Shown here: piece after piece, positions 42,144-51,406 of the stretch | Numbering within the stretch: position 1 is the first letter of the stretch | Layout of the letters: every line of letters starts with the position of its first letter | Source of the DNA: Paraburkholderia sp. FT54 | GTDB lineage: Bacteria > Pseudomonadota > Gammaproteobacteria > Burkholderiales > Burkholderiaceae | Reading direction: 5' to 3' | Length of the DNA stretch: 64,000 bases | Assembly: GCF_031585635.1 (NCBI RefSeq) | Contig: NZ_CP134195.1 | Location: 1,736,001-1,800,000, forward strand | Program-made: the position numbers and the translations under genes | The notes under the pieces: model-generated | The model's database searches: none | Told to the model about the DNA's origin: nothing | What the model saw: only the letters and a program-made list of their open reading frames with translations

Positions 42144-43541
42144 ATGACGATGGAACAAGCGGCCAATCAAACGAATAAGCCCAAGAAAACGATGCTGGTC
42201 AAGCACGCGGACGTGCTGGTCACGATGGACGGCGCCCGGCGCGAACTGCGCGACGGTGGCCTGTATATCGAGGACAACCGCATCGTCGCGGTCGGCCCGA
42301 CGGCGGAATTGCCGCAAACCGCCGACGAAGTGCTGGACATGCGTGGACATCTGGTGATTCCGGGTCTCGTGAACACGCACCACCACATGTATCAGAGCCT
42401 GACGCGCGCGATTCCCGCCGCGCAGAACGCCGAATTGTTCGGCTGGCTGACCAGCCTCTACAAGGTGTGGGCGAACCTCACGCCGGAGATGATCGAGGTC
42501 TCGACGCTGACGGCAATGGCCGAGCTGTTGCTGTCCGGCTGCACGACGTCGAGCGACCATTTGTATATCTATCCGAACGGCAGCCGGCTCGATGACAGCA
42601 TCGCCGCGGCGCGCCGCATCGGCATGCGTTTTCATGCGGCGCGCGGCAGCATGAGCGTGGGGCAGAAAGACGGTGGCTTGCCGCCGGATTCGGTGGTCGA
42701 ACGTGAAGCGGACATTCTGCAGGACACGCAGCGCCTGATCGAGACGTACCACGACGAAGGGCGTTACGCGCTGCTGCGCGTGGTGGTCGCGCCGTGCTCG
42801 CCGTTCTCGGTGAGCCGCGATCTGATGCGTGAATCGGCGGTCATGGCGCGGCAGTATGGCGTGTCGATGCATACGCACCTGGCGGAGAACGTCAACGACA
42901 TCGCGTATAGCCGCGAGAAGTTCGGCATGACGCCGGCGGAGTACGCGGAAGACCTCGGCTGGGTCGGTCACGACGTGTGGCATGCGCACTGCGTGCAACT
43001 CGACGACGCGGGCATCGACCTGTTCGCGCGCACCGGCACGGGCGTCGCGCATTGTCCGTGTTCGAACATGCGGCTCGCCTCGGGTATTGCGCCGGTCAGG
43101 CGCATGCGTCTGGCGGGCGTGCCGGTGGGGCTGGGCGTCGACGGATCGGCGTCGAACGACGGCGCGCAAATGGTCGCCGAGGTGCGTCAGGCGTTGCTGT
43201 TGCAGCGAGTCGGCTTCGGACCCGATGCGATGACCGCGCGTGAAGCATTGGAAATCGCGACGCTCGGCGGCGCGAAGGTGCTCAATCGCGACGACATCGG
43301 CGCGCTGGCGCCCGGCAAGGCGGCGGATTTCGTGTCGTTCGATTTGCGTCAGCCGCTCTTCGCGGGCGCTTTGCATGACCCGGTCGCGGCGCTCGTGTTC
43401 TGCGCGCCGTCGCAAGTGAGTTATAGCGTGATCGGCGGCAAGGTGATCGTGAAGGAAGGGCAGTTGACCACGCTGGAACTCGGACCGGTCATCGAGCAGC
43501 ACAACCGGTTGGCGAAGACGCTTTACGAAGCAGCGGCGTAG
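42144..43541 (+). CDS. 8-Oxoguanine deaminase (amidohydrolase family)
   Basis: A 465-residue zinc amidohydrolase expected to turn 8-oxoguanine into urate, feeding PuuD directly; guanine or a related ring is an alternative substrate. Metal ligands are in GLVNTHHHMYQS, MHTHLAEN, WHAHCV and GVDGSASND. The start ATG 42144 follows GCGGAGAAA; the upstream reading uses TTG. Length fits the 8-oxoguanine/atrazine-chlorohydrolase subgroup. It is divergent from uraH and followed by an oppositely oriented LysR gene. Confidence 0.87.
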   Translation: MTMEQAANQTNKPKKTMLVKHADVLVTMDGARRELRDGGLYIEDNRIVAVGPTAELPQTADEVLDMRGHLVIPGLVNTHHHMYQSLTRAIPAAQNAELFGWLTSLYKVWANLTPEMIEVSTLTAMAELLLSGCTTSSDHLYIYPNGSRLDDSIAAARRIGMRFHAARGSMSVGQKDGGLPPDSVVEREADILQDTQRLIETYHDEGRYALLRVVVAPCSPFSVSRDLMRESAVMARQYGVSMHTHLAENVNDIAYSREKFGMTPAEYAEDLGWVGHDVWHAHCVQLDDAGIDLFARTGTGVAHCPCSNMRLASGIAPVRRMRLAGVPVGLGVDGSASNDGAQMVAEVRQALLLQRVGFGPDAMTAREALEIATLGGAKVLNRDDIGALAPGKAADFVSFDLRQPLFAGALHDPVAALVFCAPSQVSYSVIGGKVIVKEGQLTTLELGPVIEQHNRLAKTLYEAAA

Positions 43542-43616
43542 CGGAAAAGACCGGGGCTATCGGTGGCCATGCACGCAGCCAAGCAGCGGCCGCCGATAAG
43601 CCGTCAACGCAAAAAC

Positions 43617-44549
43617 TCAAGGCTTGTCGATCAACGTCTTGGTCGCTTCGGCGACCAGGCTGCGCAACCAGCGCACTTCATCGGAGTAATGCACTCGCTC
43701 GTGCCACAGCTGGTAGTACTGCATCGGCGGGAAATCGAGCGGCGCCGGCACGACGGTGAGCGGTAGGAACTTGGCGTAGTAATCGGCAAAAAGGCGCGTC
43801 GTCGTGAAGATCAGATCGGACTTGATGAGCACGTACGGCGCCAGATTGAAGTACGGCAATGTCACGACCACGTGACGCTTTAACCGCTCGCGCGCGAGAT
43901 GCACGTCGATCGCGCCGCGCTGGCCCACCGAATAAGGAGTAGGCGCGAGATGCGGCGCATTCAGGTACTGGTCGAGCGTGAGCCCGCCGCGTTTGGCGAA
44001 CGGATGCGTGTTGCTCATCAGGCAAACGATCTGATCGACGAACAGGTTCGACAGGTGCAACTGCTCCGGCGGCTCCGGCCAGTTGCCGACCACGATGTCG
44101 AGCTTGCCGTCCTCGAGCGCGAGTTCGTAGTCGAAGGCCGGTCCCAGCGAGTGAAACTCGAGCGTCGCGTTCGGCGCGGCCTGGCGAAAGCGTTCGACCA
44201 CCGTCGGCACGAACAGCACGTTCAGGTAGTCCGGGCAGCCGATCCGGTAGCAACGGATCGACGTGGCCGGATCGAAGTTGTGCTGCTGGAACTTGATGCG
44301 TTCGATCTCGCGCAGCGCGTTCTGCACCGGTTCGAGCAGGCGCAGGCCGTATTCCGTCGGCACCATGCCGGATTTGCCGCGCACCAGCAGCGGGTCGCCG
44401 GTGATGTCGCGCAAACGGCGCAGCGCCGCGCTGATAGCGGGTTGCGATTGATTCAGTTTGACGGCCGCGCGGGTGACGCTGCGTTCCATCAACAGGGTGT
44501 GCAAGACGCGTAATAGATACGTATCGATCGCCTCGCGTTGCTGACTCAT
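43617..44549 (-). CDS. LysR-family transcriptional regulator
   Basis: A 310-residue LysR protein with the helix-turn-helix LLMERSVTRAAVKLNQSQPAISAALRRLRDITGDPLLVR near its start and an effector domain containing YRIGCPDYLNVLFVPTVVERFRQAAPNATLEF and LEDGKLDIVVGNWPEPP. This N-terminal style (DTYLLRVLHTLLMERSVTRAA) is that of the NodD/PecT-like subgroup. It is divergent from the nucleoside ABC importer with a 250-base intergenic region, so it most likely controls that operon, with a purine or nucleoside as effector. Confidence 0.85.
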   Translation of the reverse strand: MSQQREAIDTYLLRVLHTLLMERSVTRAAVKLNQSQPAISAALRRLRDITGDPLLVRGKSGMVPTEYGLRLLEPVQNALREIERIKFQQHNFDPATSIRCYRIGCPDYLNVLFVPTVVERFRQAAPNATLEFHSLGPAFDYELALEDGKLDIVVGNWPEPPEQLHLSNLFVDQIVCLMSNTHPFAKRGGLTLDQYLNAPHLAPTPYSVGQRGAIDVHLARERLKRHVVVTLPYFNLAPYVLIKSDLIFTTTRLFADYYAKFLPLTVVPAPLDFPPMQYYQLWHERVHYSDEVRWLRSLVAEATKTLIDKP

Positions 44550-44799
44550 GACTTCTCCGAAATATATGTTCTGGCTGATCGAACGGGCATGGGGGTATAT
44601 GACTTTTAATATGAACGAAAAGCCGCGTCAAGAGTGGGATACCCGCAGAGCGCGCTGCGACGCGGGTTTGCGGGGAATTTTGGCGGCTCGACTGACCGGG
44701 TCGAATTAGGTATTGTCATCCGATTGTGGTGACGGATCGCCTGCCGGCAAGGTGGACGAACGCGCTGTAACCGGCAGTCACGACGTACTACGGAATCAC

Positions 44800-46401
44800 A
44801 TGAGCGACTCTTCTTATAGCGACGGCGCCGCCGCGCAGCCGGCAAACAGGCCGGAACAGGCGGCGCCCCGGTTGATGCTTCAGGGCATCACCAAACAGTA
44901 TCCGGCCGTGCGGGCGAACGACGACGTCACATTGATCGTCGCGCCGGGCGAAATCCATGCCGTGCTCGGCGAGAATGGCGCCGGCAAAAGCACGCTGATG
45001 AAAATCATCTACGGCGCGGTGCGGCCCGACGCCGGCGAGATCCGCTGGGAAGGCCAGACGGTCGAGATCGCCAGCCCGGCGGCGGCGCGCAAGCTGGGCA
45101 TCGGTATGGTGTTCCAGCACTTTTCGCTGTTCGAGACGCTCACGGTCGGCGAAAACATCGCGCTCGCGCTCGACGAACCCTTCGATCTGAAAACGCTGTC
45201 GAAGCGCATCCGCGAAGTCTCGGCCGACTACGGCCTCGACATCGATCCGCAGCGCCACGTGCACAGCCTGACGGTGGGCGAGCGGCAACGCGTCGAGATC
45301 GTGCGTTGCCTGCTGCAGAACCCGCGTCTGCTGATCATGGACGAGCCGACCTCGGTGCTGACACCGCAAGCGGTCCGCAAGCTGTTCGAGACGCTGCGGC
45401 GGCTGGCCGCCGAAGGCTGCAGCATTCTCTACATCAGCCACAAGCTCGATGAGATTCAGGAACTGTGCGACACCGCGACGGTGATGCGCGGCGGCCGCGT
45501 GACCGGTCATGTGAAGCCGAAGGGCGAAACCCACGCATCGCTCGCGCAATTGATGGTCGGCCATTCGCTGCCGGATTACACGCGGCGCGAACACAACCCG
45601 GGCGCGGTACTGCTCGACGTGAAGCAACTCTCGGTGCAAAGCGACGACCCGTTCGGCACGTCGCTGCGTGACGTGTCATTCGGCGTGCATGCGGGCGAGA
45701 TTTTCGGCATCGCGGGCGTCTCGGGTAACGGACAGGCGGAACTGCTGTCGGCGCTGTCGGGCGAAAAGCGCGGCGTGCGTGCCGACGCGGTCACGATTTG
45801 CGGCAAGGCGGCCGGACGCCTCGGCGCGGGCGGGCGGCGTGCGCTCGGCTTTGGCTTCGTGCCGGAAGAGCGCCTCGGCCGCGGCGCGGTGCCGGCCATG
45901 ACGCTGTCGGAAAACGCGCTGCTCACCGCGCATCGTCAGCAGATGGTGAACTCGGGCTGGATCAAGGCCGGCGTGATGCGCGCGTTCGCGAAGCGCTGCA
46001 TCGAGGCTTTCGACGTGCGCTGCGGCGGTCCCGAAGCGCTCGCGCAAAGTCTGTCGGGCGGCAATCTGCAGAAATACATCATGGGACGCGAGATTCTCCA
46101 GGCGCCCAAGGTGCTGGTGGTCGCGCAGCCCACGTGGGGCGTCGACGTCGGCGCGGCGGCGTTCATTCGCCAGCAGTTGCTCGATCTGTCCGCGCGCGGC
46201 GTGGCGATTCTGGTGATCTCGGAGGAGTTGGAAGAGTTGTTCGACATCTGCGATCGCATCGCGGTGCTCGCGGGCGGCAGACTCTCGCCGGTGCGCGCCA
46301 CGGGGGCGACGAATGCCGAGGAAATTGGCCGCTGGATGGCGGGCCTGTTTGGCGATCGCGAGGGCGCGGCGCCATCGGCGGAACAGCCGGCGCATGCCTG
46401 A
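44800..46401 (+). CDS. Nucleoside-type ABC transporter ATPase (double domain)
   Basis: A 533-residue ATPase with two nucleotide-binding domains, for the BMP-type importer encoded downstream. Domain one: Walker A GENGAGKST, signature LTVGERQR, Walker B LLIMDEPTSVL. Domain two is degenerate: GVSGNGQAE in place of Walker A, but an intact signature LSGGNLQK, and VVAQPTWGVD where a Walker B Glu would be expected. Such asymmetry is normal in this family, where only one site hydrolyses ATP. ATG 44800 replaces a weaker upstream start. It begins an ATPase, permease, permease, binding-protein operon. Confidence 0.88.
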   Translation: MSDSSYSDGAAAQPANRPEQAAPRLMLQGITKQYPAVRANDDVTLIVAPGEIHAVLGENGAGKSTLMKIIYGAVRPDAGEIRWEGQTVEIASPAAARKLGIGMVFQHFSLFETLTVGENIALALDEPFDLKTLSKRIREVSADYGLDIDPQRHVHSLTVGERQRVEIVRCLLQNPRLLIMDEPTSVLTPQAVRKLFETLRRLAAEGCSILYISHKLDEIQELCDTATVMRGGRVTGHVKPKGETHASLAQLMVGHSLPDYTRREHNPGAVLLDVKQLSVQSDDPFGTSLRDVSFGVHAGEIFGIAGVSGNGQAELLSALSGEKRGVRADAVTICGKAAGRLGAGGRRALGFGFVPEERLGRGAVPAMTLSENALLTAHRQQMVNSGWIKAGVMRAFAKRCIEAFDVRCGGPEALAQSLSGGNLQKYIMGREILQAPKVLVVAQPTWGVDVGAAAFIRQQLLDLSARGVAILVISEELEELFDICDRIAVLAGGRLSPVRATGATNAEEIGRWMAGLFGDREGAAPSAEQPAHA

Positions 46402-46442
46402 ACGGAAGTCCGCGCGCCAATACGCGTGACATCGCCCGGCAT

Positions 46443-46466
46443 CAGAACCAGAACCAGAACCAGAAC
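46443..46466 (+). repeat. Hexanucleotide repeat (CAGAAC)x4
   Basis: Four perfect tandem copies of CAGAAC lie in the 86-base gap between the ATPase stop and the permease start at 46488, ending 22 bases before the ATG. No clear Shine-Dalgarno sequence is visible between repeat and start. Confidence 0.9.
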
Positions 46467-46487
46467 CACATAAATCCCACGCTACCC

Positions 46488-47594
46488 ATGATTCTTCCGT
46501 ATCGACTCGAAGCACGCACGACGCCCTCGCGCACCATGCAGCTCGCCGTGCCGCTGATCGCCGCGTTGCTCACGCTCGCGATCGGCTTTCTGATCTTCAG
46601 CCTCGTCGGCCGCGATCCGCTGCAGGCGATGCACGCGTTTTTCATCGAGCCGCTGTCCAGCGTGAACGGCTGGTCCGAACTGCTGCTGAAGGCGTCGCCG
46701 TTGTGCCTGATCGGCCTCGGCCTCGCCATCGGCTATCGCGCCAATGTCTGGAACATCGGCGCCGAAGGGCAAATGCTGCTCGGCGGCATCGCCGCGAGCG
46801 GCGTCGCGATCTATTTCGATCAGGCCACCGGCTGGTGGATTCTGCCGACCATGATGATCGCCGGTGTACTCGGCGGCATGGCGTGGGCGGCGATTCCGGC
46901 GCTGCTCAAGAGCCGCTTCAACACCAACGAGATTCTCGTCAGCCTCATGCTCACGTATGTGGCGACGCAACTGCTGATCTACCTGGTGAGCGGCCCGTGG
47001 CGCGATCCGCAGGGCATGAACTTCCCGCTCTCGGAGATGTTCAGCGGCGACGCGCTCTATCCGACCTTTTCCGGCGACTGGCACTGGAAATGGCTGCGCG
47101 GCACGCGTCTGAATGCATCGGTGTTCGTCACGCTGATCGCGATTCCGCTCGTGTGGGTCTTCATGCGCAAGAGCTTCGCGGGCTACCGCATGAACGTGGG
47201 CGGACTCGCGCCGCTCGCCGCGCGTTACGCCGGCTTCTCCGACAAGAAAACCATCTGGACTTCGCTGCTCATCAGCGGCGGACTCGCGGGCCTTGCCGGC
47301 ATGGGCGAGATCGCCGGTCCGATCGGCCAGTTGCAGGCTACGTGGTCGCCGGGTTACGGCTTTACAGCGATCATCGTCGTGTTCGTGGGGCGGCTGCATC
47401 CGCTCGGCATCGTGCTTGCGAGCCTGCTGATGGCGCTGCTCTATCTCGGCGGCGAAGCCGTGCAGACCTCGATGCAATTGCCGCAGGCGCTTTCCGGCGT
47501 GTTCCAGGGGCTGTTGCTGTTCTGCCTGCTGGGCGCCGACCTGTTCGTGAACTACCGTGTGCGCCGCCGAACGCTGGCCGCCCAGGCTCACTGA
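46488..47594 (+). CDS. Nucleoside-type ABC transporter permease 1
   Basis: A 368-residue membrane protein of the BPD_transp_2 family in the BMP-type importers. Conserved text: LIGLGLAIGYRANVWNIGAEGQMLLGGIAASG, FNTNEILVSLMLTYVATQLLIYLVSGPWRDP and GYGFTAIIVVFVGRLHPLGIVLASLLMALLYLGGEAVQ. About nine hydrophobic segments. It pairs with permease 2 (47639-48568) to form the membrane channel for nucleosides or purine bases. The CAGAAC repeat just upstream takes the place of a clear ribosome-binding site. Confidence 0.9.
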   Translation: MILPYRLEARTTPSRTMQLAVPLIAALLTLAIGFLIFSLVGRDPLQAMHAFFIEPLSSVNGWSELLLKASPLCLIGLGLAIGYRANVWNIGAEGQMLLGGIAASGVAIYFDQATGWWILPTMMIAGVLGGMAWAAIPALLKSRFNTNEILVSLMLTYVATQLLIYLVSGPWRDPQGMNFPLSEMFSGDALYPTFSGDWHWKWLRGTRLNASVFVTLIAIPLVWVFMRKSFAGYRMNVGGLAPLAARYAGFSDKKTIWTSLLISGGLAGLAGMGEIAGPIGQLQATWSPGYGFTAIIVVFVGRLHPLGIVLASLLMALLYLGGEAVQTSMQLPQALSGVFQGLLLFCLLGADLFVNYRVRRRTLAAQAH

Positions 47595-47638
47595 CTCGCC
47601 CACTGCTTATCGTTCACTGATTTTTGCGCCGGATCCAC

Positions 47639-48568
47639 ATGGACATTCAACAAGCCAGCTCGCTCACGTCGAGCGCCGTCACCGCCGCGATTCCGCTGAT
47701 GTTCGCGGGCGCGGGCGAACTCGTCACCGAAAAATCGGGCGTCCTCAACCTCGGCGTCGAAGGCATGATGCTGATGGGCGCGGTGACCGGCTACGCGGTC
47801 ACCGCGATCACCGGCAGTCCGTGGCTCGGCGTGCTCGCCGCGATCGGCGCCGGTCTTGCCATGTCGCTGCTGTTCGCGTTTCTCACGCTCACCATGCTCG
47901 CCAACCAGGTCGCCACCGGTCTCTCGCTGACGATCTTCGGCATCGGCCTCTCGGCGTATGTCGGCAAGCCGTACACGTCGGCGGCGGTGCGCGCGACCAT
48001 CGACACGTGGACGATTCCCGGCCTCTCGAAGATTCCGGTGTTGGGTCCCGCGTTCTTCAGCCTCACGCCGCTCGATTACCTTGCGTTCCTGATGTTCGCG
48101 GTGATCGGCTGGTTCCTGTACCGCACGCGCGCGGGACTCGTGCTGCGCTCGGTCGGCGAATCGCCGCAGGTGGCGCACTCGGTCGGCTTTCCGGTGATCG
48201 GTGTGCGCTACGGCGCGGTGGCGTTCGGCGGCGGCATGGCCGGGCTCGCGGGCGGCTATTACTCGATCGTGAATCTGCACCTATGGCAGGAACAGCTCAC
48301 CTCGGGCCGCGGCTGGATCGCGCTCGCGCTGGTCGTGTTCGCGACGTGGCGCCCGGGGCGCCTGCTGATCGGCGCGCTGCTGTTCGGCGCCGTGACGGGC
48401 TTGCAGTTTTACGCGCAGGCGATCGGCGTGCCGGTGCCGACGCAATTCCTCGCGATGCTGCCGTACGTTGCGACAGTCGTCGTGCTGGTGCTGATCTCGC
48501 GCAATCCGAACACGATCCGTCTGAATGCGCCGGCCTCGCTGGGCAAGCCGTTTTTCTCGGCGGGCTGA
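47639..48568 (+). CDS. Nucleoside-type ABC transporter permease 2
   Basis: A 309-residue second permease of the same importer, with [37 protein letters not shown] at the N terminus and [19 protein letters not shown] and [30 protein letters not shown] later. About eight transmembrane segments. It begins 44 bases after permease 1; ATG 47639 is chosen because the alternative at 47624 uses TTG. It should be co-transcribed with its neighbours. Confidence 0.9.
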   Translation: MDIQQASSLTSSAVTAAIPLMFAGAGELVTEKSGVLNLGVEGMMLMGAVTGYAVTAITGSPWLGVLAAIGAGLAMSLLFAFLTLTMLANQVATGLSLTIFGIGLSAYVGKPYTSAAVRATIDTWTIPGLSKIPVLGPAFFSLTPLDYLAFLMFAVIGWFLYRTRAGLVLRSVGESPQVAHSVGFPVIGVRYGAVAFGGGMAGLAGGYYSIVNLHLWQEQLTSGRGWIALALVVFATWRPGRLLIGALLFGAVTGLQFYAQAIGVPVPTQFLAMLPYVATVVVLVLISRNPNTIRLNAPASLGKPFFSAG

Positions 48569-48637
48569 TTGGCCAACCCGTTGACCGACCATCGACCATA
48601 CGTTTCACATCATTCGATAAACACGACAGGAGAAAAC

Positions 48638-49732
48638 ATGAAGAGAAGAAATCTGCTGACCGCGTTCGCCTGGGGCGCGGCCTCGCTGGCGCTCGCCGCG
48701 CCGCTCGCGCAAAGCGCGCAGGCCGCCGATGCGCCGGGCGTCGCGTTCGTCTACCTCGGCAATCCGGGCGACGCCGGCTGGACCTTCGCGCACGATCAGG
48801 GCTCGAAGGAAGCGGAAGCGAAGTTCGGCAGCAAGATCAAGATCACCCGCATCGAAAACGTGCCGGAATCGGCCGACTCCGAGCGCGTGTTCCGCGATCT
48901 GGCGAACAAGGGCAACAAGATCATCATCGGTTCGAGCTTCGGCTATCAGGATTTCGAACTGAAGGTCGCGAAGGATTTCCCGGACACCGTGTTCCTGCAC
49001 GCCACCGGCTACAAGAAAGCGCCGAACTTCGGCACCTATGACGTGCGCATGTACCAGGGCGCGTACCTGGCCGGCGTCGCCGCGGGCTACGTGACGAAGA
49101 CCAACACGCTCGGCTTCGTGGCGTCGGTGCCGATTCCCGAAGTGATCCGCAACATCAACGCGTACACGCTCGGCGCGCGCTCGGTGAATCCGAAGGTGCA
49201 CACCAAGGTGATCTGGATCAACAGCTGGTTCGATCCGGGCAAGGAAAAGCAGGCGGCTGAAACGCTGATCGGCCAGGGCGCCGACGTGCTGCTGCAAAAC
49301 ACCGATTCGAGCGCCACGCTGGCCACGGCGTCGGCCAAGCACGTGCACGCGTTCGGCTGGGACTCGGACATGAAGAAGTTCGGTCCTGACGCGCATCTCG
49401 GCTCGGTGGTCGCGCACTGGGGCGTTTATTACAACGCGGCGATCCAGCAGGTGCTGGACGGCAAGTGGAAGAACGATCCGGTGTGGTGGGGCATTCCGCA
49501 GAAGGCCGTCAATCTCGAGGATCTGAACACGTCCGCGATTTCGGCTGACGCGCAGAAGCAGGTCGCGGCCAGGCGCGACGAACTGGCGGGCGGCAAGTGG
49601 GATGTGTTCACGGGGCCGATCAAGGACCAGTCCGGCGCGGTGAAGGTGCCGGCCGGCAAGACGCTGACCGATCCGGAATTGCAACGCCTGAACTGGTATG
49701 TCGAAGGCGTGGACGGCTCGCTGCCGAAGTAA
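48638..49732 (+). CDS. BMP-family nucleoside/purine-binding lipoprotein-like protein
   Basis: A 364-residue periplasmic binding protein of the BMP (basic membrane protein) family. A signal peptide MKRRNLLTAFAWGAASLALAAPLAQSAQA is followed by APGVAFVYLGNPGDAGWTFAHDQGSKEAE and the family pattern IIIGSSFGYQDFELKVAKDFPDTVFLHATGYK and TLGFVASVPIPEVIRNINAYTLGARSVNP. It should bind a nucleoside or purine base for the two permeases upstream. CAGGAGAAA precedes the ATG and a strong terminator follows, so it closes the operon. Confidence 0.88.
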   Translation: MKRRNLLTAFAWGAASLALAAPLAQSAQAADAPGVAFVYLGNPGDAGWTFAHDQGSKEAEAKFGSKIKITRIENVPESADSERVFRDLANKGNKIIIGSSFGYQDFELKVAKDFPDTVFLHATGYKKAPNFGTYDVRMYQGAYLAGVAAGYVTKTNTLGFVASVPIPEVIRNINAYTLGARSVNPKVHTKVIWINSWFDPGKEKQAAETLIGQGADVLLQNTDSSATLATASAKHVHAFGWDSDMKKFGPDAHLGSVVAHWGVYYNAAIQQVLDGKWKNDPVWWGIPQKAVNLEDLNTSAISADAQKQVAARRDELAGGKWDVFTGPIKDQSGAVKVPAGKTLTDPELQRLNWYVEGVDGSLPK

Positions 49733-49783
49733 CGCCGTCAAATGGTCGACCAGGCGGCGGTTTCAGCAACCGCTGCTTTAAGG

Positions 49784-49815
49784 AGCTGCGTCCCGTACGG
49801 ACGCAGCTTTTTTTT
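49784..49815 (+). terminator. Rho-independent terminator of nucleoside importer operon
   Basis: AGCTGCGTCC (49784-49793) and GGACGCAGCT (49799-49808) form a perfect ten-base stem, followed by TTTTTTTT. Confidence 0.9.
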
Positions 49816-49858
49816 GCCTTGTGGGTTTTAGCGCGCCGACGGCCAGGCTGCTGGCGCG

Positions 49859-50065
49859 TCAGTCGATGCGCAAGCCGACCTTGATGGTCACCTGCCAGTA
49901 AGCCACCTTGTCGTTTTCGATCTGGCCCCGCGTTTCCGTCACTTCGAACCAGTGCAGATTGCGCAGCGTCTTCGACGCTTTCGCGATTGCCGTGCTGATG
50001 GCGTCGTCGATCGATTTGGTCGACGAGCCGGTCAGTTCGATCTGTTTGTAGACGTGTTCGGACAT
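49859..50065 (-). CDS. Dodecin
   Basis: A 68-residue dodecin, a small dodecameric flavin-storage protein. The sequence MSEHVYKQIELTGSSTKSIDDAISTAIAKASKTLRNLHWFEVTETRGQIENDKVAYWQVTIKVGLRID contains the invariant Trp (in HWFEV) and Gln (in YWQVT) that sandwich the flavin. ATG 50065 is preceded by AAGGAGGAAG. Length is exactly that of the family. It stands alone. Confidence 0.93.
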   Translation of the reverse strand: MSEHVYKQIELTGSSTKSIDDAISTAIAKASKTLRNLHWFEVTETRGQIENDKVAYWQVTIKVGLRID

Positions 50066-50237
50066 GGACTTCCTCCTTTGATCTTCGTTGGTGTTCAAAA
50101 AGTATAGGTAACGTAAGCGCCGCGGACGGCCTCGCGTGACCGAGTCATGTCGCACATGCCATGCCCGGCATGCGGTCGCGGGATGCCGCCGTTATCATGT
50201 CCGCGCAACTCAATCTGACATCCGACGAGGTTCAAAA

Positions 50238-51314
50238 GTGGAAATTGGTTTTTGCGGTCCCGGTTTGATGGGCGCGCCGATGATCCGGCATCTGCTGCGC
50301 GCGGGGCATACCGTGCATGTCTGGAATCGCACGCGGGCCAAGGCGGAAGCGCTGCTGGCGGACGGCGCCCAGGTGGTCGACACGCCGCGCGAACTCGCCG
50401 CGCGATGTGAGGCGGTGCTGCTGTGCGTCGCGGACGCGGCGGCGGTGGAAGAGACCGTATTCGGCGCAGCGGGCCTCCTGAGCGCCGCTGCGCCCGTGTC
50501 GGGCCGGTTGCGCTGGATCGTCGATCACTCCAGCATCCCGCCGGCCGCGACGCGCGCGTTCGCGCGGCGCGCGGCGGCGCTGACGGCGGTTCGCGCGGAC
50601 GAAAGTGTGGGCAGGGGCGCAGGTATGGGCACGGACGCAGGTGCGGGCGTGGGCGCAGGCGCGGTTAGGGACGTAGGTACAGCCCCACGTGCAGGTGCAG
50701 ACCCACACGCAAGCGCTCGCGAGAACAAAGGCGCCGGCGTGAACCCGAACGCAGACGAAAGTGCGGTCGCCGCTAGCGTCGGCTGGATCGACGCGCCGGT
50801 TTCAGGCGGCGTGGCCGGCGCGAGGGCCGGCACGCTGGCGGTCATGGCGGGCGGCGCCGCAGCGGACGTCGAGGCCGTCAAACCGCTGCTCGGCGCCTAC
50901 GCCGCGCGTATCACGCACATGGGCGAGGTCGGCGCGGGTCAAACCGCCAAGCTGTGCAACCAGACCATCGTCACCGCGACGCTGGCGGCGATCGCCGAGG
51001 CGGTCAGCCTCGCGCAGCGCAGCGGCCTCGACGCTTCCCGGCTGACCGAAGGTCTGGCCGGCGGCTGGGCCGATTCAGTGCTGCTGCAGACGTTCGTGCC
51101 GCGCATGACCCAAACCGGCCTCGCGCCGATTGGCGCGTTCCGAACCTTTCAGAAGGACATCGACACGGTGGCGGCGGCCGCGTATGAGACCGGCACGCCG
51201 ATGCCGGTATCGACGACGGTCCAGCAATTGCTGCGGCTCGGCGCGGCGATGGGGCTCGGCGAGGCCGATTTGTCGGCCTTCATCGACGTTTTGCAGACGC
51301 CGCGCGGCAGCTAA
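50238..51314 (+). CDS. Beta-hydroxyacid dehydrogenase-like protein with low-complexity insertion
   Basis: A 358-residue NAD(P)-dependent oxidoreductase of the 3-hydroxyisobutyrate/tartronate-semialdehyde reductase family. Cofactor motif IGFCGPGLMGAPM; substrate signature DAPVSGGVAGARAGTL; catalytic Lys in GAGQTAKLCNQTI. About residues 117-178 are an extra Gly/Ala/Asp-rich segment (GRGAGMGTDAGAGVGAGA...), not seen in typical 290-residue members. The ten-base word GACGAAAGTG occurs at both ends of the segment (50598 and 50754), 156 bases apart, suggesting an in-frame duplication or expansion. Start is GTG 50238 after GACGAGG. Confidence 0.85.
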   Translation: MEIGFCGPGLMGAPMIRHLLRAGHTVHVWNRTRAKAEALLADGAQVVDTPRELAARCEAVLLCVADAAAVEETVFGAAGLLSAAAPVSGRLRWIVDHSSIPPAATRAFARRAAALTAVRADESVGRGAGMGTDAGAGVGAGAVRDVGTAPRAGADPHASARENKGAGVNPNADESAVAASVGWIDAPVSGGVAGARAGTLAVMAGGAAADVEAVKPLLGAYAARITHMGEVGAGQTAKLCNQTIVTATLAAIAEAVSLAQRSGLDASRLTEGLAGGWADSVLLQTFVPRMTQTGLAPIGAFRTFQKDIDTVAAAAYETGTPMPVSTTVQQLLRLGAAMGLGEADLSAFIDVLQTPRGS

Positions 51315-51406
51315 AGCCGGCAGCGCGGCGCGCGTGCGGGTTGAATTCGCGATAACCTGCTAAAATATTGGGTTTTTCGCCGATATCACATTCAAAGGGA
51401 CGCGCC

